From contig JAJEKB010011900.1 in NCBI GenBank assembly GCA_022393335.1, forward strand, positions 1-64,000: 64,000 nucleotides of DNA. The letters run 5' to 3'. Both the position numbers and the translations under genes were made by a program. The first letter of the stretch is position 1, and every line of letters begins with the position of its first letter. Under the pieces are notes generated by a model, which worked only from the letters and a program-made list of their open reading frames with translations, did not search any database and was not told the DNA's origin. This stretch comes from Macrotrachela quadricornifera. Lineage: Eukaryota; Rotifera; Eurotatoria; Philodinida; Philodinidae. Shown one piece after another: positions 33,921 through 44,828 of this stretch.

Positions 33921-36766
33921 GTCGCTCGTAAGTTGGCTCCATGCTAGAGTAGTGAAAAAAAACTTTGTTGAAATCTAGTTTATTTGCAGCAATAACAAGG
34001 ACATCCAATTTCTAGTGAATGCTGATTCATTTTTATTAAAGATTTTTATAATGGTAATTGTTGTAAAATATAGTTTTCTAGTAGAAAAATAACCTATATG
34101 TATTTCGAAAAGTATTTCAAGCTTGTTTTAATTAGGCGGAAGTAAAAAAACAATTTATCACTAGTTGCCGGACGTTTCTCGGTACTTCTGAGTCTATGGT
34201 TTGTTTATATTTCGAACTGAATTTTAAAGTAAAAAAACTATAGCAATTTGTTTCAACCGACCCGATCCTCGCCTGCTGTTACCCAGTCCCATGTGATCTT
34301 CCTTATTCTCACATATTTTCGCCAAGTCTCACCAAGTCGTACCTGAGGGTTGGACTAATCCCTCTAGGTTCCAAAGCTCCATCTAGCCTCTTCACCCTCG
34401 CTTCTCTTGCCCTCCCACTCATACCCTTAAAATAGAAGATCTTCTAGACTTCCATTTCAGTCTGAAATCAACTGTCATTTTTTCTTGATAAATTCAGATT
34501 GAAATTAAATAGACTATTGTATGGTATTTCTAGAAGTCTGTAATTCTTTGAAATTTTTTCTATTCATACAATACAACAAACTATAAACACTCTTGTATGA
34601 AACATTCTCCTTTTAAGCCATAAACAAGAAAATTCGTCAAAGGATATATTTTCAAGAAAATAATGATGCATTTAGAACATGATAAAACTATAACTTCATA
34701 ATAAAACCTATAGTTACCTGATATGGATGGTACGTATATAGAATAGCATTTAATCTTTTACAAACATTTGAGCATGACCAGAAAATTTGTTTTGGTTCGA
34801 GGTTACCAAGAATCCGATAAACCAATTCGACCGGTAACGTATGCAGATTAAGATTCATCAATGTAGAGGTTGATGTTGTTGTTACGTATGAAATGTAAAT
34901 GTTTCAGTGGAATGTGTGCGCTTTCAAATTCTGTATTACCTTTTAAGTATTCTGTTGTGTATGATGTGTCATTGAATTTCTTGTGATGGTGTAATTTATT
35001 ATTTTTTTATTTAACTATAAAGACGCGACAATAACGATATAAAAGAAATTTTGAGAAAAGTAATCACATATCATTTTAAAAAGACACAAATCAAAGGTAT
35101 TGAACATAACGGCTACTGAATGGATGAATATCTCGAATAACCACATCTATGATTTTATTCACATTTTTGCTATGATAATATGATATATATTCTCAGTCAA
35201 AAAATGTTTCGATTATGATCGTTTTTATGATGCTATCTCTATTGAAAAAAAGTTTTATTTCGCGTTAGATTCTGAAATTACTTTATTCTGATTAAAAATT
35301 GAATAACTAGTAATATATTTTTAATTCTTTTTTGGTCTCAATAAACACTACCTAGATGGCATCGCAACTTAGCTTTCCGTGACAGTAAACTATTTTTGGT
35401 TTTGACTAACTTACTAATCGTTACTCCTTTTTTCTTCGTAATACACTTTCTTGTTTATTATTTAGACTCTGTTTTTAATTTATTCTGTTTCATCAGTTAT
35501 TCATTTTTATGAATAAAATTCGTATTACACCAGTTCTTTATTTTAATATTATATCATGTTCAAATTCCCTCATAGATCAATGCTGTAATAAAAATATCAA
35601 ATTTGCTTCAACTTATGAGCCAATGCACCAAGAGATGGTTAGTCGACCGTTTTCAGTTTTGTTCATTTTCATACACGTGCTAGAGATTACTGTTTGATAA
35701 TGCTTGGCGCAAATCACATAGAAACTATTGAACGAATAACTTTTTTTATAGAATTTTTGTAAAAAGTCATAAAAGCCAAGATCATGAAAAACCTTTCCAT
35801 TGTCAAGACTATACCCCAAGAACAGTGTAATGGACTCAGTCAAAACTTTGTATAGATGTCCATAGTTGGCGGGTGATCTTCTTACCGAAACAAATATTAA
35901 GTGAAATGAATGTATATTTGGTCTTCTGCAAATGTTCTATCCAAAGAATGGTAAGAAGCGCATGATAACGCTTTGAAATTTCTTCAAAGAAAAATCTTTA
36001 TAATACCTCACGTTAGTAAAAACCTTAGCTTCTTCGAGTAAATCGTTCGTCTGTGACAATCAGGTATAAATCGTTTCCTTTCTAAATTAGCTCTGAACAG
36101 AGTGAGAAACTTTAGATCCTATATCTCAGCATCTATGGAAAATAGCTTAACTGTCGGACCTTGAGAACTTATTATATAAAATACAACATAAAAATCCTGC
36201 CGATCTACTTATATTTCTTTCAAGTTGTATCTACGACTTTGTTTCGGTCAAATTTTTATCCTTTATTCCTCTAAAGAGTATATCAACAACTAACCTGGAC
36301 AGTAAAATGTTATTTACAGAAAAAAACAGAGGTGAATTTCCATTTATATAGTTGTTTTGATTAAACTAATCCTGTCACATATTCCTAAAGAAACTAAAGG
36401 TGAAAATTTGATCGGAAAAGAACTCACCAGAGAACATATTTAGATGTTCAAGCCCTTTAAGGCTCATCTTTTGGTGACAGATAGATCTCAATGAGTTTTG
36501 AAAAACCTCAAAAGGGTTCGTGCCCTCGCGCCGTTATTCCTGAGATATCGAATTTCCAAGGTACATAGAAAATGGGAGAGTAAAATGGAAAATTATAGTT
36601 CGTTGGAGAATAGTAGAGGATTTAAATAGAAAATTTTCTCAGTTTCATGCACTGTTTGTGCAACCTACTTTGAATTGGGAGTTAGATCAAATTTTTTCAG
36701 TAATACATCTACTCGTTGTTCAAAATTCTTCATTTTATCGGTGACATCGTTATAAACCATAAAATA
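33921..36766. other. intergenic with a short C/T-rich, GC-richer patch
   Basis: No gene is supported. At about 34255-34430 the base composition changes abruptly to C-rich on + (CCCTCCCACTCATACCC, CCGACCCGATCCTCG), unlike its AT-rich flanks. Neither strand gives a recognisable protein there. Confidence 0.4.
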
Positions 36767-37343
36767 TAGGGTGATTGAAAAGTAACTCCGTTTTAATTTC
36801 TTTATTACTCTCCAACGACAAAGGATATAGTAATGATTTTTTTCATTGTTTGGAAGACTGTACCATGCCATTTTATTGAAGATGAAACAAGCCGGCTGAT
36901 CGTTTGATTATCTAATGCCAAGCACGAATTTTCTCTTGAAAATGCTCGAAAATAACTCCCCATCATAAGTATTTTATTTTGCTTATACCGCAATAAATAC
37001 TATAACAATCTCTTTACTATTTTGAAGTGTATATAATACTATTACATACAATGTCTCAGATTACCATATAATACTTCTCTTGTCCTTACATTTCTGTAAT
37101 TGCTATAATATTTTTTGTTGTATAAGCAAAGTAAAATACTCAAGATAAGAAATTATTTTTGAGCATTTTCGAGAGAAAATTTGTGCTTGACATTAGATAA
37201 TCAAACGGTCAACCGGCTTGTTTCATCTTCAAAAAAATGGCATGATACACTCTTTCAAACATTGAAAAAAATCATTACTATATCTTTTGTCGCTGGAGAG
37301 TAATAAAGAAATTAAAACAAGGAGTTACTTTTCCATCACCCTG
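36767..37343. mobile_element. Tc1/mariner-type MITE with TA flanks
   Basis: The terminal inverted repeats are YAGGGTGATKGAAAAGTAAC followed by TCC: left TAGGGTGATTG at 36767, and the right end CATCACCCTG finishes at 37343. The arms pair for about 220 bp (to about 36985 and from about 37115) through AATGATTTTTTTCA / TGAAAAAAATCATT and GAAACAAGCCGG / CCGGCTTGTTTC. Both ends are flanked by TA (36765-36766 and 37344-37345), the target duplication of the Tc1/mariner superfamily. No intact transposase is present. Confidence 0.85.
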
Positions 37344-37644
37344 TATTTTGTTAAAAACTTGATACAGTTTGGCTCTTTGTCATTATGATAAGAAATTGAA
37401 GAAATCGTTGTTGATATATCTATCATTTTTAATATCAACGGATGCGACAAATAATTGTTTATCACGTATCAACATTTCTATCTGACATAATTCATCTAAT
37501 ATTTTATTACAGAACAAGTGTCATAATTATCACATAGATACCTTTATTTTTCCTGTTTCACGTTTAAACAGCTTTTGAATATTGTTGAAAATGATTTATA
37601 CAATGATCGAAATAAGATTTTTAGAATAACTATAATTTTCTAAA

Positions 37645-37881
37645 TATAGGGGTGACCAACTGACGGGATGCCCCGCTTTGATACAGTCTTATTGTAAAGA
37701 TAAAACCTATTATTGTCATGGCTATATAATAGCGTAAGGATATTAAAAGATCGTGTTGTTCGGATCAGGCCAGAGTTATCTAGGATCCTCGCTTATATGG
37801 TCCTAACAAAAATAGGTTTTATCCCTACAATAAAGCTGTATCAAAGCGGAATATCTTGTTAGCCGGTCTCCTCCATATAGT
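37645..37881. mobile_element. short MITE-like inverted repeat
   Basis: Arms of about 95 bp: CCGCTTTGATACAG at 37673 pairs with CTGTATCAAAGCGG at 37838, and GATAAAACCTATTATTG pairs with an AAAAATAGGTTTTATC segment. The outer ends are ATATAGGGGTGACC and GGTCTCCTCCATATAG. The element of about 235 bp lies 76 bp from the end of the neighbouring GPCR gene. Confidence 0.75.
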
Positions 37882-37957
37882 TTGAATTCAATCAATATCT
37901 GCAGAATATTCGATTCTTTAAGACAACACAATAGAAATCGGATGAATTTTTATAAAT

Positions 37958-38899
37958 TTATCCTATTGGTCCTATTATATTTGGTCGTCTATTAATTCTT
38001 TTCATTACAGCTATTTTCAGTGAATCAGTAAAATAAAATAAACCCATTATCACAAATAATAACGATGCATCAATAAATATGTATGCAATTCGAAAATGAT
38101 ATCTTGGTGGTTGAGTGAAAAATGACATCAAGACGAATACTACATATGGAATACCCAATATTAACAGTAAAGTGATAATTATAACGATATGTTGGATCAT
38201 TTTCAGTTCTTTTTGTGCACGAGATAGAATATTGACAAATGTTGCTCGTTTACTTATTTCTCTTACATGTCGAATTAATTTCACATAAATCAACATGATG
38301 AACGAAACAGGAATTAGATAAATACCCGATGCTCCAGACAGAACTGGAAAAGACAAACTAAGAGGAATTTGACAGATTTGATTGTCAGCATTATAAGTAA
38401 TGCCACCAGTGAATAGATATGCAAGAAGATGTACGAAACTAAATAGCCGTGTAAAGATAATAAGAAGAAGTTGAAATCGAAATGATTGTAAGTATAAACG
38501 AGATGGATAAACGACAAGTATATATCGATATAGAGCTTGTAACAGAAATGAGTAGTTCAGTACGGTACAAGAAAAATAACTCATATAACCACGAAACGCA
38601 CAAAGTGAATCTTGGAAATAAATTTGTTTGAGATCATTTTGAAGTGTGAAGATAGATATACTCAGTAAAACACATGCAAATACAAGTGTGGCCAAGCATG
38701 AATTAGTAATTAGTAGCATTGGAATAGTATAACAGTTTTTATCGATGATAATCACAAGAATAAAGAGAAAACTCAGCATGATAACCAATGTTGTGCATAC
38801 AATCATGATGATATCAAAGGGAATAAACCATGGTTCAATAGTTGTCATAGTCGCATTTTTCAGAAAGATCTGTTGCTCATTGTGAAAAGAGGAGTTCAT
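37958..38899 (-). CDS. single-exon rhodopsin-like GPCR
   Basis: An intact 313-residue seven-helix receptor read from ATG 38899 (two codons downstream of a non-ATG in-frame extension). The N-terminus has two N-glycosylation sequons (NSS, NAT). Seven hydrophobic stretches follow, starting FDIIMIVCTTLVIMLSFLFI. TM3 ends with LLQALYRYILVVYPS, where YRY stands for DRY. TM6 is HIVIIITLLLILGIPYVVF. TM7 has FYFTDSLKIAVMKR in place of NPxxY. Cysteines in CAFRG (before TM3) and the QIC motif in the second extracellular loop could form the usual disulphide. The ligand is unknown. It lacks introns, unlike the receptor at 18.7-19.8 kb, and the two are not close copies. Confidence 0.83.
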   Translation of the reverse strand: MNSSFHNEQQIFLKNATMTTIEPWFIPFDIIMIVCTTLVIMLSFLFILVIIIDKNCYTIPMLLITNSCLATLVFACVLLSISIFTLQNDLKQIYFQDSLCAFRGYMSYFSCTVLNYSFLLQALYRYILVVYPSRLYLQSFRFQLLLIIFTRLFSFVHLLAYLFTGGITYNADNQICQIPLSLSFPVLSGASGIYLIPVSFIMLIYVKLIRHVREISKRATFVNILSRAQKELKMIQHIVIIITLLLILGIPYVVFVLMSFFTQPPRYHFRIAYIFIDASLLFVIMGLFYFTDSLKIAVMKRINRRPNIIGPIG

Positions 38900-39746
38900 C
38901 TTCAAGAAAAATATTTATGAATGGAGAAAGAAGTGGCTGTTATATTATGATATGTCGTTAACTTTTTATAAAGTAAGTCATGCATAATATGTTTAATGCA
39001 TAAGAATTTATTAGTGAATATGAATAGATTAGTTATCATCTTTCTTTTTTTTTATTTTCATGAATAGAAGAACACATTAAGAAATATTATAGATTCATGT
39101 TTTATAAATTCTACTACACTTCAAATTAATGATTCCTTTGACTAAATGTCTCTATTGTTAACAATGAAGATGACAGAGAATGTAATAGAAAAAAATGGTT
39201 GTTCTAATAATAAGTCTATCTCACGTCAGTTTGTCTTTTAAAATGATTATTATAAAGGTATGAATAATCGTTTAGTGTATCGTACTTAATTCTGTTAAAC
39301 AAATCCAACAACCCGAGTCAAAGTGGATGCGTCGGATTCTGTCGGACGTCTTTTAAACCTGTAGACACACATCTAATTGAATTCGTTCGATTTCTTTTTG
39401 CCAGATTCTGACGCTATACACTGTTTTTCTCTGATATTCGCTGATCTGATTCATTAAGTTCCGATTAAATTCATATATTCAAAGATGGTCAGATGTGATT
39501 CAGAGTAATCTGATGGCAAGAAATAGTCGTAATTTATGGTTTCACATGGTAACGGATTCTATAATAAAACCGTTTAATTCCTGGCATCCGGAACTTGACG
39601 GATAATATAAGAATACAGGAGTTTCTTGAATAAATAGTAGATTTTATGTAGTTTTTAATGTATAATTTAATTTTTTATTCTATTTTCTCACGATGGAAAT
39701 TTTCGATCTTACACAATCATTTTCAACGTTTTACCACGACTAATAT
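38900..39746. other. intergenic, nothing recognised
   Basis: AT-rich upstream region of the single-exon GPCR. No further gene or repeat is supported. Confidence 0.4.
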
Positions 39747-40236
39747 ACAAGATCTTACAAAATACAAAAACAAAATAATATAATGAACTAGACAAACATT
39801 TTCATTCACATCATTATCTGATGTTTTCCAATATTTGATTGATGGTGATTCTGATGTAAAAAATCACCAATGCAATTCTAATACATAATAATTTACCTAG
39901 AAGTAATTACTGAAGACGTTAAGTACTACTTTTGTATAATGACATATGAAAATTAAAGATTCTTGAGATTTTATTAAAAATTTTGAGAAAATTATATAAA
40001 AGTAGTACTTAATGTCTTGTGTAGTTAATTATATGTAAATTATTATTGGATTTGAATTGCATTGGTGATTTTTTACATCAGAATCACCATCAATCAAACA
40101 TTGGAAAACATCAGATAATGATATGAATGTTAATGTTAATGTTAATGTTGTTTTACTCATTACAATTTTCCATTTTAATGTTCATGTTGGTCTAGTTCAT
40201 TATATTATTTTGTTTTTGTATTTTGTAAGATCTTGT
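39747..40236. mobile_element. near-complete palindrome, arms about 200 bp, spacer about 55 bp
   Basis: The ends are ACAAGATCTTACAAAATAC at 39747 and GTATTTTGTAAGATCTTGT ending at 40236. The arms pair through GATGTTTTCCAATATTTGAT / ATCAAACATTGGAAAACATC and AAGTACTACTTTTGTATA / TATATAAAAGTAGTACTT. The right arm has gained a short (AATGTT)n expansion near 40127-40150. The structure is a hairpin-forming MITE; no target duplication was assigned. Confidence 0.82.
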
Positions 40237-41522
40237 TCCCTTCTCTGAAAGAAAGGGTTATAGGCTCGTTAAAAATCGTTAAAGTTTGTTTGTCGCGTAA
40301 ACCAATCAGATTTCTCCGGCCTGTTATCTCGATAATAATAGAATGTAGTAGTTCCTAAAAACGTTATCAAAGGGTTTTTAGGTCGAGGAATCGAACGGCC
40401 CCATTAGTTTTTTATGATCTTGTAACAAAAAATTTTTTTACGAAAAAAAGGCTTTTTTTACGAAATAACGCTTTGTCTCATGGATTCGAGGAGAGGTCAT
40501 ATAACATAAAATAAGTTTATAGTTATAGAGATATGCTCTCTTCTAAAATTTCTTTGTATCTTTCTGTATCCAAGCCAATCTGAAAACGTAATCGGTTAGA
40601 TTAATATCAAAAGCTTATAATATTCTAGTTGAAAACTATATGAAAGCTAATGGAGGGTGAAGAATTCGTATCTAAAGTCAAATTTGTCGTTAATAATAAG
40701 TTACCAAACAATTAGTAGTTAGTTTTACTTTTTCTCCTAAGAAATTTAATCCAAGACGGTCGAAGATCAATAAATGAAAACGGAATTGGATTGTCAAATA
40801 ATTTATAGTGAATAATATAAACTGTTTCCAGTAATACTCTCACAAAGACAATTGCCTATGAGGAATCAAAATCTGGAGTTAGTTTTTCAATATTGGTAGG
40901 TATTAAATAATGATAAATTAGTAAATAGTCATTTCTAATAAAACTTGATTGATCATTATTGAGCACAGAATATACAAATTCGTAGTCAGTAAAAATGTTT
41001 GCGATCTATTTCTTAACTTTCTTTAATGAACTGCTTATTGTTTCAAGCTTGACTCAGATATTCGAGGGTTATGAATCTATGTTCGATACTGATCCTAATA
41101 TAAATAGTTTTCTTTATTGATTATTATACGTCGGATCTTAGAGTGAGATTTACACAAAAATATGTAAAAAACGAAGCGAGTGTTTGAAGTTCTACCGTTC
41201 AGTTTCCATAGATATCAACCGTAAAATTATATTCCAAAATAGACAAAGTTCTTTCATAGACTACAATGTATTGTACTCTATTCTAGCAATTCTTAAATAG
41301 TTCTTTTTTAGTTTCCTGTTAACTAGCGTATTCACAAATATCCATTGGCTTATTGAGAAGAATTTAAACGAGATACATCCATTAACTTCACAGCTGAACT
41401 AATATTGATCGATATGGTGGCCGACGAATGACTAGACGTTGATTTAAAAGCTTCATCGTAAGTATAATAAATGAGAGTTGAGGAACTTTGAGAAAATGGC
41501 GAATGATTCGATTCATCAGGTA
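40237..41522. other. intergenic, nothing recognised
   Basis: No exon or RNA gene is supported. An open frame on - at 41350-41553 runs into the transposon end and is probably incidental. Confidence 0.4.
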
Positions 41523-41530
41523 AAATAAAT

Positions 41531-42322
41531 GGGTAAACTACGTTTCGTACCACCTATTACGAACGTCTGACAGCATGACCGGGTGTTCAGAATCGAAAAT
41601 TTTTTTTGACGATTTTTCATAGGAGTTCGTAAAAGTAACTTTTTTTAGACATTTATACCGGGAGTTCGGAAATGAGTTTTATTTTTGAAGAGTATTACGG
41701 ATGTTCGAAAATACTGTTTTACAGAAGATCGTAATAGAAAAAGTAAAATACGTCTGGCGGACCGATTCAAAGTTTAGAATAGAATATTTTTTGCTGTGTC
41801 TGATGTAGTCCTGGAGATCGTAACGACCAACATTGGATGACGCCTGTAGTATAAATTAAGAATGACAGGAAGTTCGTAAATAAATATACCAGGAGATCGT
41901 TACGAACATAATCACTTTTTTTTCGATTTTTCTTATCGACTATGATAATCTGAAGACCGGCATATTACTTCAAATTTTCGTGACAATGCGTAGACTTTCA
42001 CTTATTCCCGAACATCTTGTTGTTTTCATTCTGATCACCCCGTAATTTCGTTACGACCTTCCTGTATTGATCGGTACGGACTCCTGCACTTCCTCATTCC
42101 AATCTTCAATCAAAGTTTCTGTTCGATCTTTAAGGAGTGGTGGTAAGTGTTACTCACGATCTTCCGGACATATTTTATTACGGACATCCTGTTTCTTTAA
42201 TTAAATTTTGTCATTTCGACATCCTTGACGAAAATTTTGAATAATTTTTTTGCTGGAAGTTCGTAACAGACACCTGCTACAGGAGTTCGGAATGACGAGG
42301 TGGTACGAAACGTAGTTTTCCC
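41531..42322. mobile_element. 792-bp MITE with perfect 8-bp target duplication
   Basis: The terminal inverted repeats are about 24 bp: GGGTAAACTACGTTTCGTAC then CACC at 41531, and the right end reads as its complement with one mismatch (GGTGGTACGAAACGTAG then TTTTCCC), ending at 42322. The element is flanked by identical AAATAAAT at 41523-41530 and 42323-42330. An 8-bp duplication points to hAT, P or Merlin-type transposition. There is no coding region. The inside is filled with copies of a short motif in both orientations. Confidence 0.92.
41555..42310. repeat. array of about 18 CAGGAGTTCGTAACGA-like motifs in both orientations
   Basis: Forward copies appear near 41621 (GGAGTTCGTAA), 41659, 41692, 41724, 41810 (GGAGATCGTAACGA), 41870, 41890, 42255 and 42290. 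Reverse copies are near 41557, 42005, 42050 (GTTACGACCTTCCTG), 42074, 42158, 42180 and 42215. Spacing is irregular (20-80 bp). This resembles the subterminal transposase-binding repeats of hAT-like elements. Two more copies lie outside the element near 42465 and 42644. Confidence 0.7.
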
Positions 42323-42330
42323 AAATAAAT

Positions 42331-43479
42331 CTTTGTTAGACATTTGACGTAAAAAGGATCTATTCATTAAAGGACTTCTGAATCCTAATATGCTGTTATT
42401 TGCTTGTTGTCATTTCGAATTCTTGTTCACTTAGTTCTGAAGATCATGCGTGTTTTTTTTGTATCAGGAGATCGTAACGAGCAAAAGTTGGGGCGAAATG
42501 TTGTATTTCTGTTTTCTTGACTGAGAGGAGAGTCATATGAAAAACATAGTTCTATGTGTGCGTGCTTACTCAGGGTACAAGGTCAGGCTAAAGTAATTTA
42601 GCTGAAATCAATGAGAACGTTACGTTTTGTCTCAGTTTTTCGTTATGAACTCCTGTTGAACTATAATCCAGGCGACTCATGTCAGTACTCTATCTATGCA
42701 TGAGAAAAGTCAAAAAATGTTATCTATGATGAGAATATCGTGAGTGCTTGATATTTTTCGTATTTAAGATTGATAGTTTTGGTTTTAGAAATCATGAAAT
42801 GTGGGAGATTGGTTCACACTGAGGTGGCTACCCCTAGTCGACCATTTCTCTATCAATGATTCTTGAAATAGATAGAATGAATTCAGTCGAGGGCTAAGCG
42901 AGTCACCTCTAACGAGCGTTACTTGTTGTATAATGCACTTGTGCTATTTGAGGTAGAAAATCAATGTAAAATAATAATGAAAAGATCTGCTTCTTTTTTC
43001 TTATCAACTCCTTGCTGATTATAACATTAAATATTAAGCTTGAAGATAAAAACAAATGATAAAATGTTATTAGTGCATTGATTATACAACAAAGAGTACG
43101 AAAGTTTGATAAGTTCGATTGTAATTTGGAGGATTTGTGAATAAAGAGAACACGAGTAACTTAATCATAAGAATCAACTAGATCTCATTTCTGAAGAGTA
43201 AAAATAGATTAAAAAATAGAACATGTTGGAGATAATTGATCTTGTAACCATTTGATTCATATATCAATCTCACTTTGATGCTAATCAGATTGAGACGAAG
43301 TTGTCATAGGAAATTCACATTGTATATTCAATATGATAAAGAATAATTTTTTGACTTCTAATTTTAATTAGAAATGTTCTACATTACATAGCTGGTAATG
43401 AATGAACGAAAGTTTGGCACCTCTTACTGAAGAAATAACTATAATCTGTACCTCGATCTAGTCATAAATGTAGCTAAAG
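42331..43479. other. intergenic, nothing coding
   Basis: It contains the two stray motif copies noted for the MITE and a short imperfect inverted repeat at about 42820-42915 (GAGGTGGCTACCCC with an AGTCACCTC end). No gene is supported. Confidence 0.4.
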
Positions 43480-44325
43480 GAAAGTCTTTAAAAATATGGA
43501 AGCAACCTTTCTTGAGAACATGTTGAACTTATTTAAATGAGTATCAACGATTCCATAGGGAATATTATCAAGAAGAATGTCTTTATAGTCTTTTAGAGAT
43601 TTATGATAATAACGAATAAATCATTGTTGTTTTTCAAATCAAAATTGAATGCGAAATGAGTTGATCAACTGATTAATATGTTGCTTATTGTTTTCTTTAT
43701 AAAAAAAGTTGAATATGGATTCTAAAACGAAATATTTTCAATTTGGATAAATGATTGTCTAGAATATCCGCTGATTGATATTCATTATAGTTACTACCAG
43801 ATAAATTAATTTTCAAATCAGTTAAACTAGGCCCAAGGATCATACATCAGAAAGTTTTAATACTGTTTTCAATAGAACACATGACAATTATGGTAGGTTT
43901 ATTATGGATTATGTTGAATAGAACATGAAGACGCTAAAGATGAGATAGATGTTTAAGTATACTGTTTATTTCATTTAAACCTCATGATTAACATGAAATT
44001 GAGCAATATTCGAGAGATAACGAAATCATTGTCGATGTCTTAAACGTCATTTACAATCAATGTAACATAATGAAAGAGATCGTAAATAGAGATATTGGTT
44101 GAATTGTAGGATATAAGAATAGAAAAAGTCACTGTAGACGACAAAAATTGTCAAGTTGATGTTGAAATATAGCGAAGAAATTAATGCCGTAACTTCGAAA
44201 ATGAGTGACGAGAAGAGTATTGAAGCGACGTTTAAGATCACCACATGCTTAAGAAAGATAAATCGCATCAAGAAATTTGAATAGCTCAAGCAATAATTCA
44301 TTGACCAATTCTTTCAACATCATTT
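43480..44325 (-). pseudogene. decayed F-box/LRR gene
   Basis: The minus strand begins near 44321 with MLKELVNELLLELFKFLDAI, a bdelloid F-box opening, then a GDLKRRFNTLLVTHF segment and YGINFFAIFQHQLDNFCR. After several stops come HLSHL, RLHVLFNIIHNKPTI, SLTDLKINLSGSNYNEYQSA and DILDNHLSKLKIFRF, the LRR-like part of the same family. At least eight in-frame stops and frame changes are spread along it, so it cannot be translated. It lies about 500 bp downstream of the intact F-box gene on the same strand but represents a different F-box subfamily. Confidence 0.7.
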
Positions 44326-44828
44326 TCTTCCTTTTGAATATCTTAATTATGTGTCCTATTGATCGAGATTCTAAAATCTTACTGTCAAATAAGCACGACT
44401 GAAAACATAGACTATTATTAAAAGGACAAAAAAATATTTAAATTATATTTTTAAAATATGTTTCAAACCTCCTGTAAACATCAAACATAAAAATGACGTC
44501 TTTAAACGCGATATTATGAAAAAACATGTTTTCAGTAAATTACGCAGATTCTTCTCCTATGCAAAACAAAATTAAAAAAATATATACATGTACGGTTATT
44601 AATTGTTAATAGAACGTTCCAAAGATATTGGAAGCTCAATAAAAGTGCTTGAGAAGAAAGGCTATGTATGCTTTTAATAAAACCATTTAAGTATAATCCA
44701 ACAATTTTAATGTATCGAATTATATAACTGGAAAAGAAGAATATAAAAAGTAGCTTACATAAGTAGTAATTTATTGATTTAGAAAAATATATTGCAAGAA
44801 AGAGAGTAGTAAAATTATGACAAGAATT

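Noticed and set aside
36665..36993. Minus-strand frames at the left end of the TA-flanked MITE, possible transposase piece
   Set aside because: Too short, spanning the terminal repeat, and no helix-turn-helix or catalytic motif was recognised.
41350..41553. Ser-rich minus-strand frame interrupted by the MITE, possible gene broken by insertion
   Set aside because: Joining the sequence across the target duplication gives a TAA immediately upstream in the same frame, so no longer ancestral exon is supported.
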